NCBI RefSeq assembly: GCF_000002995.4
Contig: NW_025062477.1
Location: 3,506,649-3,570,648, forward strand
Reading direction: 5' to 3'
From: Brugia malayi
Lineage: Eukaryota; Nematoda; Chromadorea; Rhabditida; Onchocercidae
Length of the DNA stretch: 64,000 nucleotides
Of this stretch, positions 1 to 25,800 are shown piece by piece. The notes under the pieces are model-generated. The model was not told the origin of the DNA. It saw only the letters and a program-made list of their open reading frames with translations, and searched no databases. Made by a program: the position numbers and the translations under genes. Within the stretch, counting starts at the first letter, position 1; every line of letters begins with the position of its first letter.

Positions 1-177
1 GAATAACTTCCTCATTAACTATAACAAAAATTGCAATTAATATTATTTTGCAGTGCCAACTGAGGCATTCCATTTAATTAGGTCACTACTGATAAGGTTG
101 TTGTCATTCATTCCGTCCAAATATATTGCTGCGGGGGGTTAATGCCTCTTTTAATTGAAACATAATTCTCATTGAAT

Positions 178-262
178 GATATCATTATCATTATTATCAC
201 TATTATTATCATCATTATCACTATTATTTTTATTAATATTATTATTATTAAATTATTATCGC
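178..262. repeat. ATT/ATC trinucleotide microsatellite
   Basis: Imperfect run of ATT and ATC triplets, seen directly in the sequence. No gene is associated with it. Confidence 0.8.
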
Positions 263-2630
263 ATTGACTAAATTATTCATTGATATAAATATCCATCTAC
301 TAATTTAATATCTCCTTAATTTTCTTCATATTTTCCATTTTCATTTTATTTCCTCACAACTATTTATCATATATCTTATTTACTTTTTAATACTTTATAC
401 TCTACTCTACTCTACTTTACTTTACTCAACTCTATTCATTATTACTCTTTCACTGATAACATGGTTCCTCTTTTTTCTTCACTTTTATTATGTTTACTAA
501 ATAGCTTAACTTTATAAGTACTTTTCATTTCAATACTTTACACAGTTTGAGTTACTCTTTCTCATCTATTTTACTTCTCGTTACTAAGCAGCGGTAACTT
601 GGCAGTCTCAGCAGATTAATTAACTAAATTTACTCCATTTCAGATGTTAGTTATATGCCCATTTTCGTAAATCATTTTGCAAATTATTTTCACCACCCAC
701 TCATCTTGAACATACCTTATTAAAATAAATGGAAGAATGTCTTTGGCAGTCATATTTTTGCTTCTTTTCATTTATTTATTCATTCGTTTTTTTATTTTAC
801 TTTTTTCTCTTTTTTCTTCTTCTTTGTTCCAATGGGAAATATTTGAATAAAGCAATTTCAGTCAGTTTTTTTATAATTGAATTGATTGATAATTCTTGAT
901 GGAATATATGAGACATACAAAGAAATATCTCATTTTAATCTTTCACAGAATCAACGTCATTCTTTTGACAATTCTAATGCTTAAATGGAATTCTCCAATC
1001 TCATCTGTCACACTTGTTGAAGTATATTTGAATATATTTGATAAAATGAAATAATTAAAAATCCTTTTTATCATATCAGAATTAGTGATAATTAGTGACA
1101 AATTTTTTATCAAATCACAACTAGCTATATTGGTTTCATTTCAAAATTGATTATCATCAAACTATAAAACGTTCAGTGATATTTTGGGTGAGCTAAGCAT
1201 GACTTAGTCTAACCATTTGAGTTCTAAAAATCTTTCCTGAAATATCGATTTGCAAATTGTTTGTTCTTAAATTTCACTTTAGCATTTATGTCCATTTTAT
1301 TGTCTTCCATTAAGCCATGTTCTCAGAATCTACGTCTGATATATTTTGCTCTAAGCGTCACGCATAATTATTGATGTAACCGCAGAAGCGCATATGACGT
1401 AGTTGCATATCTGTGTCATAAAGTAAAGTTGATAAGTCTGCAAAGCTTAATGAAGCATTTTTTTTTTTCAATGCAGAAATAAAAACCTTATTTTTTCTTT
1501 GAATTGCAAGGAAATGTTGTCACTTTCTAAAAGTATTCAGGGTTGACATCATTGAAAGAATGAATTATACTAAGATAAGATGCTGATGACAATTGTCACA
1601 GCTAATAGTGAATTGCTGATTGTTATTGCTATTTTGCTCAAATCTCTTGCCTCTTTTTATGAACCAGTTTCAATAATGAATTTAAAATATTTAATGAAAT
1701 AATAGGATGAAGAGAAGAGAGGAATGAGTGATAAAATCATTCTTAGGAATACCAATTAAAGCATAAAATATCAATATTTACCTTTCTATTCAATTAAAAT
1801 TTTAAATATAGTACAATTAGATGAGACAAATATTAGAGGGCAAATATATTCCTTTGGAAGCATTAATTAGACTAAGAAATTATCAGGCTAAAACTAGAAC
1901 TAGGCTAAAATTAGACCCTAAAACCAGGCTAAAATTGAATAATTTAGTGCGCTAAATGAAATGTTTTTTCACAGATTACAATTAATTTACGTTCTATTAT
2001 TAATATTTTACATCAAAATCGGTTATTTCTACCTTATTTCATTACTAATAAGCGTATTTTTATTACGGTACTTTTTGTAAATTTAAAATATTTAATTTGA
2101 AATAGCAATTCTGATATCACAATGCCTCAGGGATTCATCCTTCTCTCACTCAAAGTTTTATTTCGTTTCGTTAGACTTCAAATTTCCATTAAACCACATA
2201 AAATGATAGTAGTAACTTAAAATTGGAAATGAACTGAAAAAACTTAATTGATTGAATATTTTTAACTAATAAATTATTGTTGACCAATCTTTCGTATCCT
2301 TTAGAGTAGATTTAGTCTATCTAATTATCATTTATGCTCGTCCAAATTTTAACCTTTTGAAATTTCGTTGCAATTTTAAAAATTCTAAGAAATATTGTTT
2401 GATGAAAATTCTGACCTCATTTTACCGATTCAATATGTTTTAGAACATTCTGTTTGGTTAATTAACTAATTAAAATTTAACACTCTTCCAGCATATTCTG
2501 AAGATTGATTCATTGTCTAAATACAATATACATCGAGAAAGTTAATTAAAAATTGTTGAAAGATTAAAAAATTCTCGACTATTTCACATCTCAGAAAAGG
2601 TATCTGACCCTGAAGAAACTGCAAAATGAC

Positions 2631-2851
2631 TTTCAACTATAATTTAGATAGCTAAGCTTTTCTTCTAAACTTTATTTTACAATTTGTTAAATTTCATTTT
2701 AACTTTTAAATATTTCAAATATTTCATTCAGCAATGAAAAACTTAGTCCTAGAATGAGTTAATGTTTTACTTTAAGTGTTGTATAATTAGATGTGAAATT
2801 GAAATAGTACCTAGCAGATAAATTATTTCAACTATAATTTAGATAGCTAAG
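2631..2851. repeat. 26-bp direct repeat, two copies
   Basis: The same 26 bases occur at 2631-2656 and 2826-2851, both containing AACTATAATTTAGATAGCTA. It is a small non-coding duplication of unknown meaning. Confidence 0.8.
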
Positions 2852-4089
2852 ATTGCAAGATGAAAACATTTACTAAACTATAATTTTATGAATCAATGAA
2901 AACATTCATCATTTTATTTGCATATTATCAATTTTTTGTTTTTTTATTACAAAAATAATTAAAATTCTTCATCCATAATTTATTTTAAGTATATTTCTCT
3001 CCTTTATATGATACTTAATTTCCTCTTTGATAATGTGATAGTGTTTTATTGATATGATAACATTTTATACACTTAAATTAACTTACTGTTAAAAAAATGC
3101 AAAAAAAAAATACACAATTTAATTTCATAAATTTAATTTTGATAAGATTTAATTTCACCATCATTTCATCTTTTATTGTGATTGAGGAAAAAAAAATGAA
3201 CTTTATAGTGGTTGATTTAGAGTTAAAGAGAATTTCCAATAAACTAAATGAATTCTTTTAAATTCTCATTTGAATTTTAGAAATGCAATAAGCTTCTGCA
3301 AAGAAATAAGAATAGTCTTTGATTTCTATTTTATTCATTTAAAATTTGCATTAATCTGAATACCAAATTCTTTACATCTTTCACTAATATTTCCTGAAAA
3401 ATTTACATTACTAAAATTTCTTTTCTTTGACATTAATATTTCTTTTTTATAAAAAGTATATTAAATGAATCAGTTTTATTATGTTACAAAAAATAAATTT
3501 CCGGTAGAATTGTTCACTGATATAGCTGTCAGCTAATAAATATTTCCGGTTTTTTTTTTTTTTTTTCCTTCTTGCAAATTTGAAAACTTACGCATTTTAA
3601 TTGTTTACTTATGAAAAGATTGGGTAAATTTTGCTTGCTATTTGATTTCTAGTTCGTATGAAATAGTATAATCAAACAACTTTACAAATGTTACTTCGCA
3701 TTTATAAAAAAATAAAATCAATATGCTTAATTGTATTTTTCGTAAACAATATTCACTCTAATAGTTAGTAACTAATTTGGCATAACATTATTGATTTTAG
3801 AAAATAATATGTTATATTTGCATTTACTTTTAGCTAATAATATTAGGAATTTGAATTTTTTTTTTTTTTTTATAATGTTTTATATTGATGCCAAGATTTA
3901 TTTGAATTCTTTAAGTTATCTATTGTTTACATTTCTTTTCTTTATTTACTATTTACTTTAATGAAAGGATCAAAAGTTATGCTTAATTGTATGCTAAATT
4001 ATTATCTCACAAGTACTTACCGCAAGTAATTTTTTTCTTTTCAAGAGTGTAATTGTGTTGAGATGAAAATTGGAATCAAAATTAAAGTA

Positions 4090-4202
4090 AGCTTTCCTCA
4101 GGATGACTCACCCAAAATAAGCTACCCTCAGGATGACTCACCCAAAATAAGCTACCCTCAGGATGACTCACCCAAAATAAGCTACCCTCAGGATGACTCA
4201 CT
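4090..4202. repeat. 30-bp tandem repeat, nearly 4 copies
   Basis: The unit contains CTCAGGATGACTCACCC followed by AAAATAAGCTAC. It is repeated almost perfectly, apart from the first copy which reads CTTTCCTCAG. The array is much more GC-rich than the surroundings and lies about 730 bp upstream of the rskn-1 start. Each copy carries a TGACTCA heptamer, which matches the AP-1 (bZIP) consensus. Confidence 0.85.
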
Positions 4203-4934
4203 TCTGCACATAAGTGATTAACTCAAACATTCCTAACAGTTATCACTTTAAAATGCATAAAATCAAATAAAATCATTACTATATACTTTCGTATTTCTTT
4301 CCTCGAAAAATCGATTATTCTTAAAATGATTATCGATTATTCTAATTATTATCGATTATTTTGAATTTGTGTTAAACAAAATCAGATTATAGTTTTTTTT
4401 TTTCGAAATAAAAGAAAAATTTTATGATTTCACACATATTGAAATCATTGTTTTTTTTTTCTAATTAAATCTTTGTAATTAAATAATTTGCATAAAGAAA
4501 AACAAAATTCATTTAGAAAAAAATTTTCGAAAATTTTTGAAACATTTATTATGAAATGAATTTCATATATGTGAAAGAATTTTTATTTTACAAAAACTTA
4601 TAAAATAGCTTTTTTTCTTTTTTTTTAAATTGCACAAATTTTGAATATTATGAAAAAATATTTTTCTACAAATAATTTCAATTATTCCATTGTCCAATTA
4701 TTCTATCAATTGATTGGTATTATTTGATAAGATTTTACTTTCATTTTGTTATCACAAATTTAAACCATCTGTTTAGCTTCTTCATTTTCTCTTTCTATTT
4801 ATCCAATTTTTTTCTTTTTCTTTCTCAAAATTAACTATTTATCAGTGTTAAATTCAATTTTGAACAAATTTGTAGGATTGAAAACGAATTTTGAAGGAGA
4901 AAAAAAAAAAAAAAAAAGTTAATTATATTGGGAA

Positions 4935-14584
<9,650 letters not shown>

Positions 14585-15883
14585 TGGATGTAATATTAAA
14601 AATGGTTAACAAATAAGTTAAAATTAAAATAAATTAACAAAATAACTTTTCTTTTTGTTTTTTGATGATAAAATTCAAAAAAATAAAATTATTAAATATT
14701 AATTGCATCAATATTGCTATTTGTTCAAATGCTCTATGCTTTTCAGATAAAATTTAAAAATTAAAAAAAAAAGAAATCGAATTAATATTTTTTTATATAT
14801 TAATAGTTGGATGATATATCTTTACTATATTATTTAATGCTTATTGAAAAAGAAATATAAAAGTATAGAATTACTGTCAATTGTTGAAATGTAAATTTAT
14901 GCGCTTTCTTTTTAACGACAATTGCGCAATTAATTTTGTTAAATGAATTCATTAATTTATATATGTGCAATATTTCAATTCTCAAGTTCTCCTTTTCTTT
15001 TCTTTTCTTTTGCTATTGTTTTTTTTTTTTTTTTTTAAAAAGAAATTATTATTCTTAATTTACATATCATTTAGTAATATTTTATATTAATTAATCTCAT
15101 TATGTTACATTACTGATATTAATTGCTCAATGATAAATGTTTTTCATTTATTATATTACTTCTTTTCATCATTTTAACGATTAAAAAAAAAAAAAAAAAT
15201 GAATCAATTAGATAATTAATTACAGAAAATAAAGAATGGTATTTCAGGGAAGAATGAATTAATGAATTGTTTCAGCTAATTAGAATCCTATAATTTGCTA
15301 GACTTTTCTTTAATTGTTGAAATGAAAAGGTAAATAATAAATGATAGGAAATAAGAAATAAATTGTGATAATATTGCCATCCTAATATTAAATGATTTAA
15401 TTTCTGTGACAATTGTTGTTTTATTTAATAATTTATATCAACCTGTACAATTTGTATTTGTATGAGTAATTTTGAAATTTAATAAAAAAAAATTTCATTG
15501 ATATCATTTAATAATCATAAAATAGTTTAATACCATCATGAATTTACCAACTTATCTGTTTTTATTTTTAATGTTTATTGTTGATGATAACATACAATTT
15601 TAGAATTTTAAGACTATAAATTGTTTTTTTTTTTTTTAATTCATTTTGGAAAATATCCCTTAATTATATTTAATTCATTATTGTTGCTTATAAAGAGCTT
15701 ATCTGTTGCATAATAAAATGTATGAAATTTTTGCCGAGCATTTTTTATTGAAATTTTTGGTTAAAGAAAATGAATATTTTAATATGGCAGAGTTGAAAAT
15801 TTAACTCATTCATTTATTTCATAATTAATTTATTTAATTTTACTAATAATAATAAAAAGAATAAAAAAGTATTTTACAGGAAA
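14585..15883. other. Intergenic: rskn-1 3' flank and serine racemase 5' flank
   Basis: No coding exon is seen. It contains probable rskn-1 3' UTR with AATAAA-like signals shortly after the stop codon, several poly-T/poly-A runs, and, at the downstream end, the acceptor TATTTTACAG just before the next ATG. Confidence 0.6.
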
Positions 15884-18974
<3,091 letters not shown>

Positions 18975-19801
18975 ACAAAAAAAAAAAAAAAAAATTATTA
19001 TTTTAGTTTAATGCTTTTCTTTTTTTATTTTTTTGAATGTTTTTTTTTATATTAAAATGTTATATGATATATTTCATAAAATGAAGTACAAATTATTGTT
19101 TCCAATATTAATCAAATTAAACTCTTTTTTTTCTTCTTTGCTAGTAGTTATAAATTTGAAGATCATAGTTACACTTTATTTTTTAAATTTGTTTATGTTT
19201 ATTTTGTTCTGTTTTAAAAATTATTTAAATTATGTACGTTCATCGAAGAGTATTTAAAGTGTAATAGTTATTCACAATAGTCAATTATAAATTGTAAAGT
19301 TTCAATATATTAGCTGTAATTTTAATAAAATGTAAACGCAAATTTTTTACACATTTCTTCCTTTTTCCTATTGTATTAAAAAATATATTTAAAATATTGA
19401 TTATTAAATTCTTATGCATATCATTTTAAAAAAAAAATATAATATCAAAGTAAGAATAAATATGGCAGTGAATTAGGAAAAAAAAAAAGAATAATAAATG
19501 AATTAATAATAAAAAGTTAATAATAAATGAATAAAACGACAAAAAGTTGAATGAGAGGAAACTATTTCGATTGGATAAATAAAATGAAAATATAAAAATG
19601 ATTGAAACGATTTTATCCAATTTTGTTTTTTTTTTTTTTTTTTTTATTAATATAAATTGATAAAAATTTATACTATTAATAGCTATTTTCGGTGAAAAGT
19701 CTTAGTTTTTTTTTTACCATTTTACTATATACCATATTTGTTGATCATAATATTATCGAATAAATTTCAAATGACATTTGAAAATATGCAAAGACAATTA
19801 T
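18975..19801. other. Convergent intergenic region, serine racemase and lam-3 3' ends
   Basis: The 3' ends of two convergent genes. It is AT-rich with poly-A/poly-T runs and AATAAA-like signals on both strands. I see no further gene. Confidence 0.6.
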
Positions 19802-22800
19802 TTAATTTAAAAATGGACAACCATCAGGTAGCACTTTATTCAACTTTTTGGCATCTTTGAAAGCCATTACTTTTCCGTAAAATTGGAGATCACGATAGCA
19901 ACCAATCAATGATAGTACACCAATTTTAGAAGTTGATGATGCTGTAACAGTAAGATATTATTTAAAGAGCAAAAATGCTACAACAATAAGATACTAGTAT
20001 ATTAATTGCAAAAAAAAAAAATCAATTCTGATTGGAAAAATTAAAGATAATTTTTTCTTTTTCACTAATAAAAATGAATTATGTATGAGATTAAGTAATA
20101 GATGAGAACAAACCAGTTACTCCACCAATATAAATTGGCAAATTTCGGAAAAATTCTATCAATTCTGAACTCATCTTTAACTGTAAACGTTTTCGATGCT
20201 GAAATTTATTATTGTTAAATTGTTAAATTTATTGCTATCTAATTTATTACTGTTTAATTCATCTCAAAAATTAATTTTTCAATCTAAGACTTTTAAAAGT
20301 TTGAAATTTTAAAAGTAAAATTACATTATGTTACTTTTGTAAATAATTAACATAAAAAATTCGAGAACATACTCCATCAACAGTGATAACAATTATATTT
20401 GAATGTGATATAGAAAGAGTAACATTGTGCCAACTACCATCACATAAATCTTTTTTAAAAATATGCTTTAGTTCATGATGTTCATTGTTGTAGACCAGTT
20501 CGAATGTCACCTGAAATATATAGTTATTCCAGAAGCCGGAACCATTAAAACCGGATTCTAATGTTTCAAATTAAAGATATACAAATTTGAGCAAAAAAAA
20601 AAAAAAAAAAAAACTTTCATTTATAAATTATATATAAAAATAAAATAAGAATAATTAGTCTAAAAAAGAAAACAACCATAATTCTTTTAAATCATTTTAC
20701 ATTTCTTGTTGAACTAACACATTATACGAAGATTTTAAATAATTTTTAGTTTTTTTTTTTTTTTTTTTTTCGTAGTTTTTAATAATCTTTGGTTATTGCT
20801 TAACATTATAATATCGAATAAATAAAAAATAAACAAATAAATAAAAACAACCAAGCTATTTTTAAGGTAAACAGCAATTCGTGCATTTTCTGGATCTTTA
20901 TTTGTCATTAAACCGAAGATAAATCCATCTTTTACAGCAGGTCGAAATTGCACCGAAATTTGAATATTTCCAAATTGTCGAATAGACTTTAATGATCCTG
21001 TAATAAGTAAATTCCTAAACTTTAATTTATAACTTTCATTTATTACAATTTTGCATAATGTTTATTAGAATTTAAAGTTAAAGCTTAGAGTACACAACAG
21101 TCTGTTTATTTTCTAATAGATAATGAGATGGTAAACAATTGAAACGTCAACAAGAGATAATGAGACGTAAACAAACTGTTAGCCATAATTTAAAAATAGT
21201 TCTCAGTCACGTGAAAATTTAAGACTTTATCTAATACTTTTTCTAGCATTCTATATTGCTGATGAATGTAATATTTGAAGGTAACGTACCAAACGTCATA
21301 TAACCGCCTTCGTGAACGTACGCAGAATTAGAATTGACGCATGGCACAACGTGACGACTTTTCGCGAATAGATCCTGTTGAATGTCGTTTACTTCAAAAT
21401 TTCTGAAAGAAAATTGTATACAAATGCTCTTTTATGTCAAATTATTTAACACTCATTGTAAGTTAATTTATTCACAGTTCAAGTTCAAAGTTCAACTATT
21501 ATCATTAATTTATCAGTAAGTTTCTCCCTTTTAATTCATCTTAAATTATTCAAATTCAGAAGAAATTTACTTTGCATATTACACGTTTAAAAAAAAGTAA
21601 AAAACTTTTATGAATACTAAATAAAGTTAATTCCATTTTCAATTAAGAAAATTATAAGAAACAAAAAAAAAAGTAAACCTAATGCATCCAGAAAATGAGG
21701 GTACTGTTAAATTAAACTGTTTTCGATGTTTTGAAATAACTCCACCTATGTACATTCGTTTACGGATCAGTTTCGGATTTGACACATCTTTCAAGTATTG
21801 TGCCGGATTGCGATCAACCTTGAATAATTCAATTCTTTTTATTTATTATCGTATATTTAATTAATAAATAAGAGCACATTTTGATAAATGGAATAAACAA
21901 TTTTTTTTTTTTTCTTTTTTTTTTTTTTTGGGAAGGATTTGTTGTAAGGTAGAAAATATGGAATAGATATTATGAAAAGAAAATTTGAAATAGAAATTTG
22001 GAAAATTAAATGAATACTGGAAGAGAGATACCTTGAGAAGAATTTCTTGTCCTTTTTTTAACATATTAATATCATGCCATTGTCCATCATTTAATTTATT
22101 TGATTTATAAAACAGAATTTTTGGTTCCTTACGTCCACGCACCTAAAAATTTTTATTTCTTCAATAATTTTATTCATCTCTCTTTTAAAGTCTAATTAGT
22201 TTAATTAGTGAAATACTAAAATGCTGTATGTAATGAATTCATACCTGAAATTGTAGTAATCCATTGATTAAATTTAGGAAGAAATAACGAGTATAATTAT
22301 TGTAATTAGCCCAAATCCATAACATTCCGTTTGGTAATATTGTGCGGAATGCAAATTTAATTTTGAATCTTAAAATATTTCAAAATACAAAACTTTTAAA
22401 TAAGTCATTTTATATTAAAAATACTATTTAAGAAAATCTTTTCGTTTTTGCTCTTTCAGTAAATATTTGCCAAAGAGTTTACTTCTTTTTTGGACCAAAA
22501 TCTGTTAAAATAATTCCATAATATTTGTGGAATTATTCTAAAATCACAATTAAACTTTCAATAGCTAAAATTATTTGTAAGATAAACTTACTGATTGATA
22601 TCTAAATTATCAGAACTTATTGATTAATTTCTAAATTATCAAAACTTACTGATTGATATCTAAATTATCAAAACTTACTGATTGATATCTAAATTATCAA
22701 AACTTACTGATTGGTATCTAAATCATCATCCTCAAAGTTTAATTTAGAATGACTTGCTTCCGCTATTCCATATCGTGCCGCACCTTCACCATCATTCTTA

Positions 22801-25800
22801 GCTAACAAATTTGAACCGCACTGTAATTTTTTTTTTTTTTTTTAATTTGAAATTTCAACAATTGATGTAAAAGAAATCAGTAAATTTACGCTATCATTTT
22901 AAAACTTTTAAATAATTCATTTTGTACTGAAAATGTTTTTGAAAAAAAATCTTTCCGTTTTTGCCATTTCAGTAAATATTTGTTAAAGAGTTTACTTTTT
23001 TTGGACCAAAATCTGTTAAAGTTGAGAAATAAGTAGTACTATCGTCATCATCATCATTTTTTCTTTCCGCTGATCCGATTAGATTTCCGGTAGTAGGAAT
23101 AACATTGAATGTTGTAGCATCTATTGCTACTATGGATTGTTCCAAATTATTTGATTCTAATTCTTCCGGATCATTAATAGCTTCTCTGATATTCACCGGA
23201 TTTGCTTTCACTGATCCTGCATTTTCAAGAATTTCACTCAAACAATTTCATGTGCAATTCTCTTCATGCAATAAAATAATAAATGTTTGTAATTTTTAAA
23301 TATTAATGGTGATTAGTTGAATTAGATGAGCGCAAAGCGAAGTTATTTTAGTTAATAATATGAAATATTATGTGAAAAAAAAAAATGTTAAAATAGAATG
23401 ATAACTGTAAAATAATATATGAAAATTTGTAAAAGAAGCAAAACAATGAAGACATATCCGCACAGAAGCGCTATTGTCGGGGGTGTTAAATATTTCATTT
23501 CCTATTTTCTATCACAGCATGCGACGACACTTACTTACTTGATATTATCTGATAAAGTAAGTCATAAGAAAAAGTAATTTTGACTTTACGTACAATTATT
23601 TGCCATCATCTATACTTTGCTAATTTCAATTTCAGCAAATTATCTAACAGAATTTAAATGAATGATCAAATTCACTGAATTTTTCTGTTATCAGTGATAA
23701 GCCTATCCATTCTATCTATCACTGATATCATTAAAGTATCAATGATTTCTGTTAACATATAATAAAGTGATAAAGTGCAAAAATAGTTTACAATAGATAG
23801 TGCATCGTGCATTATCTAACAGATAATCATTTTATCATATCACTATCATATCACTATTATTACCATCCGCATAGAGACGTTCTGTTTTGCTGATCAATGT
23901 CGGCTCTGTTAGATGCAATGAAAGTTTCGATGCTTTTTGATTGAAAGCATTTTGTTCGTCAGCTTGCAATGCTTCCACATCTGTTCGCCGTTCTACAGAA
24001 AATTCGACAAATACAAAAATTTAGTGTAAATAATAATAATTAATTTCTATCGGATGAAAATAATAGCAGTAAAAGTTATACTGTAAAGATGAAAATTATT
24101 TAAATTTAATGTTTATTTTAATCAATGTATGATTTTTTTTTTTTGGTTTTAATAAATTCTGAAAGTATTTGAAATAGCAATAAAAATAAATAATTTCATT
24201 TGAAGCAAAAAGAGGAATTGAAATGAAATTAATTAAGTATGAATGCGATAAAAGCAAACGAAAAGCTTTGCTACATCTAATTGAGTTACTTTTTTTAAAG
24301 ATAAAAAATTCATAAAAGTGTGAAAGAACATAATTATAATTTTTTTTTTTTTTTCAGTGGGTCATTCCAATTGATTTTTCACAATTCAAAACATTTGATA
24401 ATATTTTAAAATAATTTGATAAAAAAATTTGAGAATAATTCAAAGTAGGAATCCATAGAATAATGCCATGAGTTAAATATAAACATATAATTAAAGTTTA
24501 ATTAGGTTTATTACCTGATTTTTGTAATGAGAAAATTTGTTCTACTGGACAGGTACCAATTAACGCAATGTGTGCTTCCGGTATAATTGGGACAAGTCTG
24601 GAATTGATTTTGCGAGAGATTAGTGATAAATAATTCTTGTTGCAAAAAAAAAAAAAAAAGTAAACATAAACAAATATTATTATCATTTTTTGCTCATTCA
24701 AAATAAATTTCACATAATTTGAAATCAATATTGATCACTTCAAATAGTACACTTTTTCTCATATAAATGATATATATTTAGTAATATATATTATTAAAAT
24801 AATAAAAAAGAATGTACGTTTAGATTGTGATATTATCAATGATAACATTTATCACTAATTCTAATTCATTCATTCAAAGTTCACTTTCAAAAGAGTAATC
24901 TAAACTAACCGATAATCAATGAAAATATTTGATACACAACCAATCATTGATTCAGCAATTGGCATTTCATTAGCTGATGGTTTTATACCATCTGGAAATC
25001 CACCAATGAATAACTGTGATGAAGCGGTTCCAATGGTATTCTGCTCACCAAGGGTACCAGATGCTACCTCTCGATCATCTACTCGAAGTCGAACTCTACA
25101 TAAACAATCATTTTATTTATTAACTTTTATCATTTTTCTAAGTTTAACACTTGTCTATGATAGTTTGTGAGATGCATATGACATTGTGATCAATGTTATC
25201 ATTTATCTCTTCTTCTCTCTTATCATTATCTTCCTGTTATCAAAACTTGGATACAGTGGTACACTACCAGTTGAAATTTTTCTCATTCATAGCAAAGCTA
25301 TAAAATTTTTAGTTAATCTATTTGAATTTAATTCAAAATGAATAATTTGAAACTAACAATGTTTCAAAACGAGTGAAAAAGATAGAATGAAGTTGCCCAT
25401 CGTTGTAGGTAGTCTCAGATCTTAATGTGAGCACTTTACTTTTCTGTGATGAATCGGTACCAAGATGTACAACCAAATAACCACGGTAGAGATAAAATGC
25501 CAGATATCCCTGATTTATTAATTTAAATCAAAAAGGAAAAAGAAAAGAAAGAAAGAATTGAATTTTTAAACTTCATTAAAAATATTGACAAAATTACATA
25601 AATTATTTTTTAATCAAAAAACAATCAAAATGATTTTAGATCAAAAACAAAAAAAAAAAAACTAACCGTTCCAATAGAATCTCTAATTTTTCGACGTCTT
25701 CTGAAAGTTTCCAGTTCGCTCGACTGGAATAACAATGTAGCATTGGCGGTCTTTGTGCGGAATGCAAATGCAAATCTGAAAAGATTTAAAGAAAGTAATA

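Larger units (their letters stand above)
1..4934. other. Non-coding flank upstream of rskn-1
   Basis: I see no coding exon here: no open frame of useful length on either strand, and strong AT bias with many poly-T runs. It contains an ATT/ATC microsatellite near 178-262, TCTAC-type pentamer runs near 398-428, a dispersed 26-bp duplication and a 30-bp tandem repeat (both listed separately). The last few hundred bases are probably rskn-1 promoter and 5' leader. A possible splice or trans-splice acceptor (TTTGTAG) ends near 4874. Confidence 0.6.

Noticed and set aside
19033..19620. Hydrophobic open frames between serine racemase and lam-3
   Set aside because: Low-complexity Phe/Leu/Ile composition from AT-rich 3' flanks, with no conserved motif.
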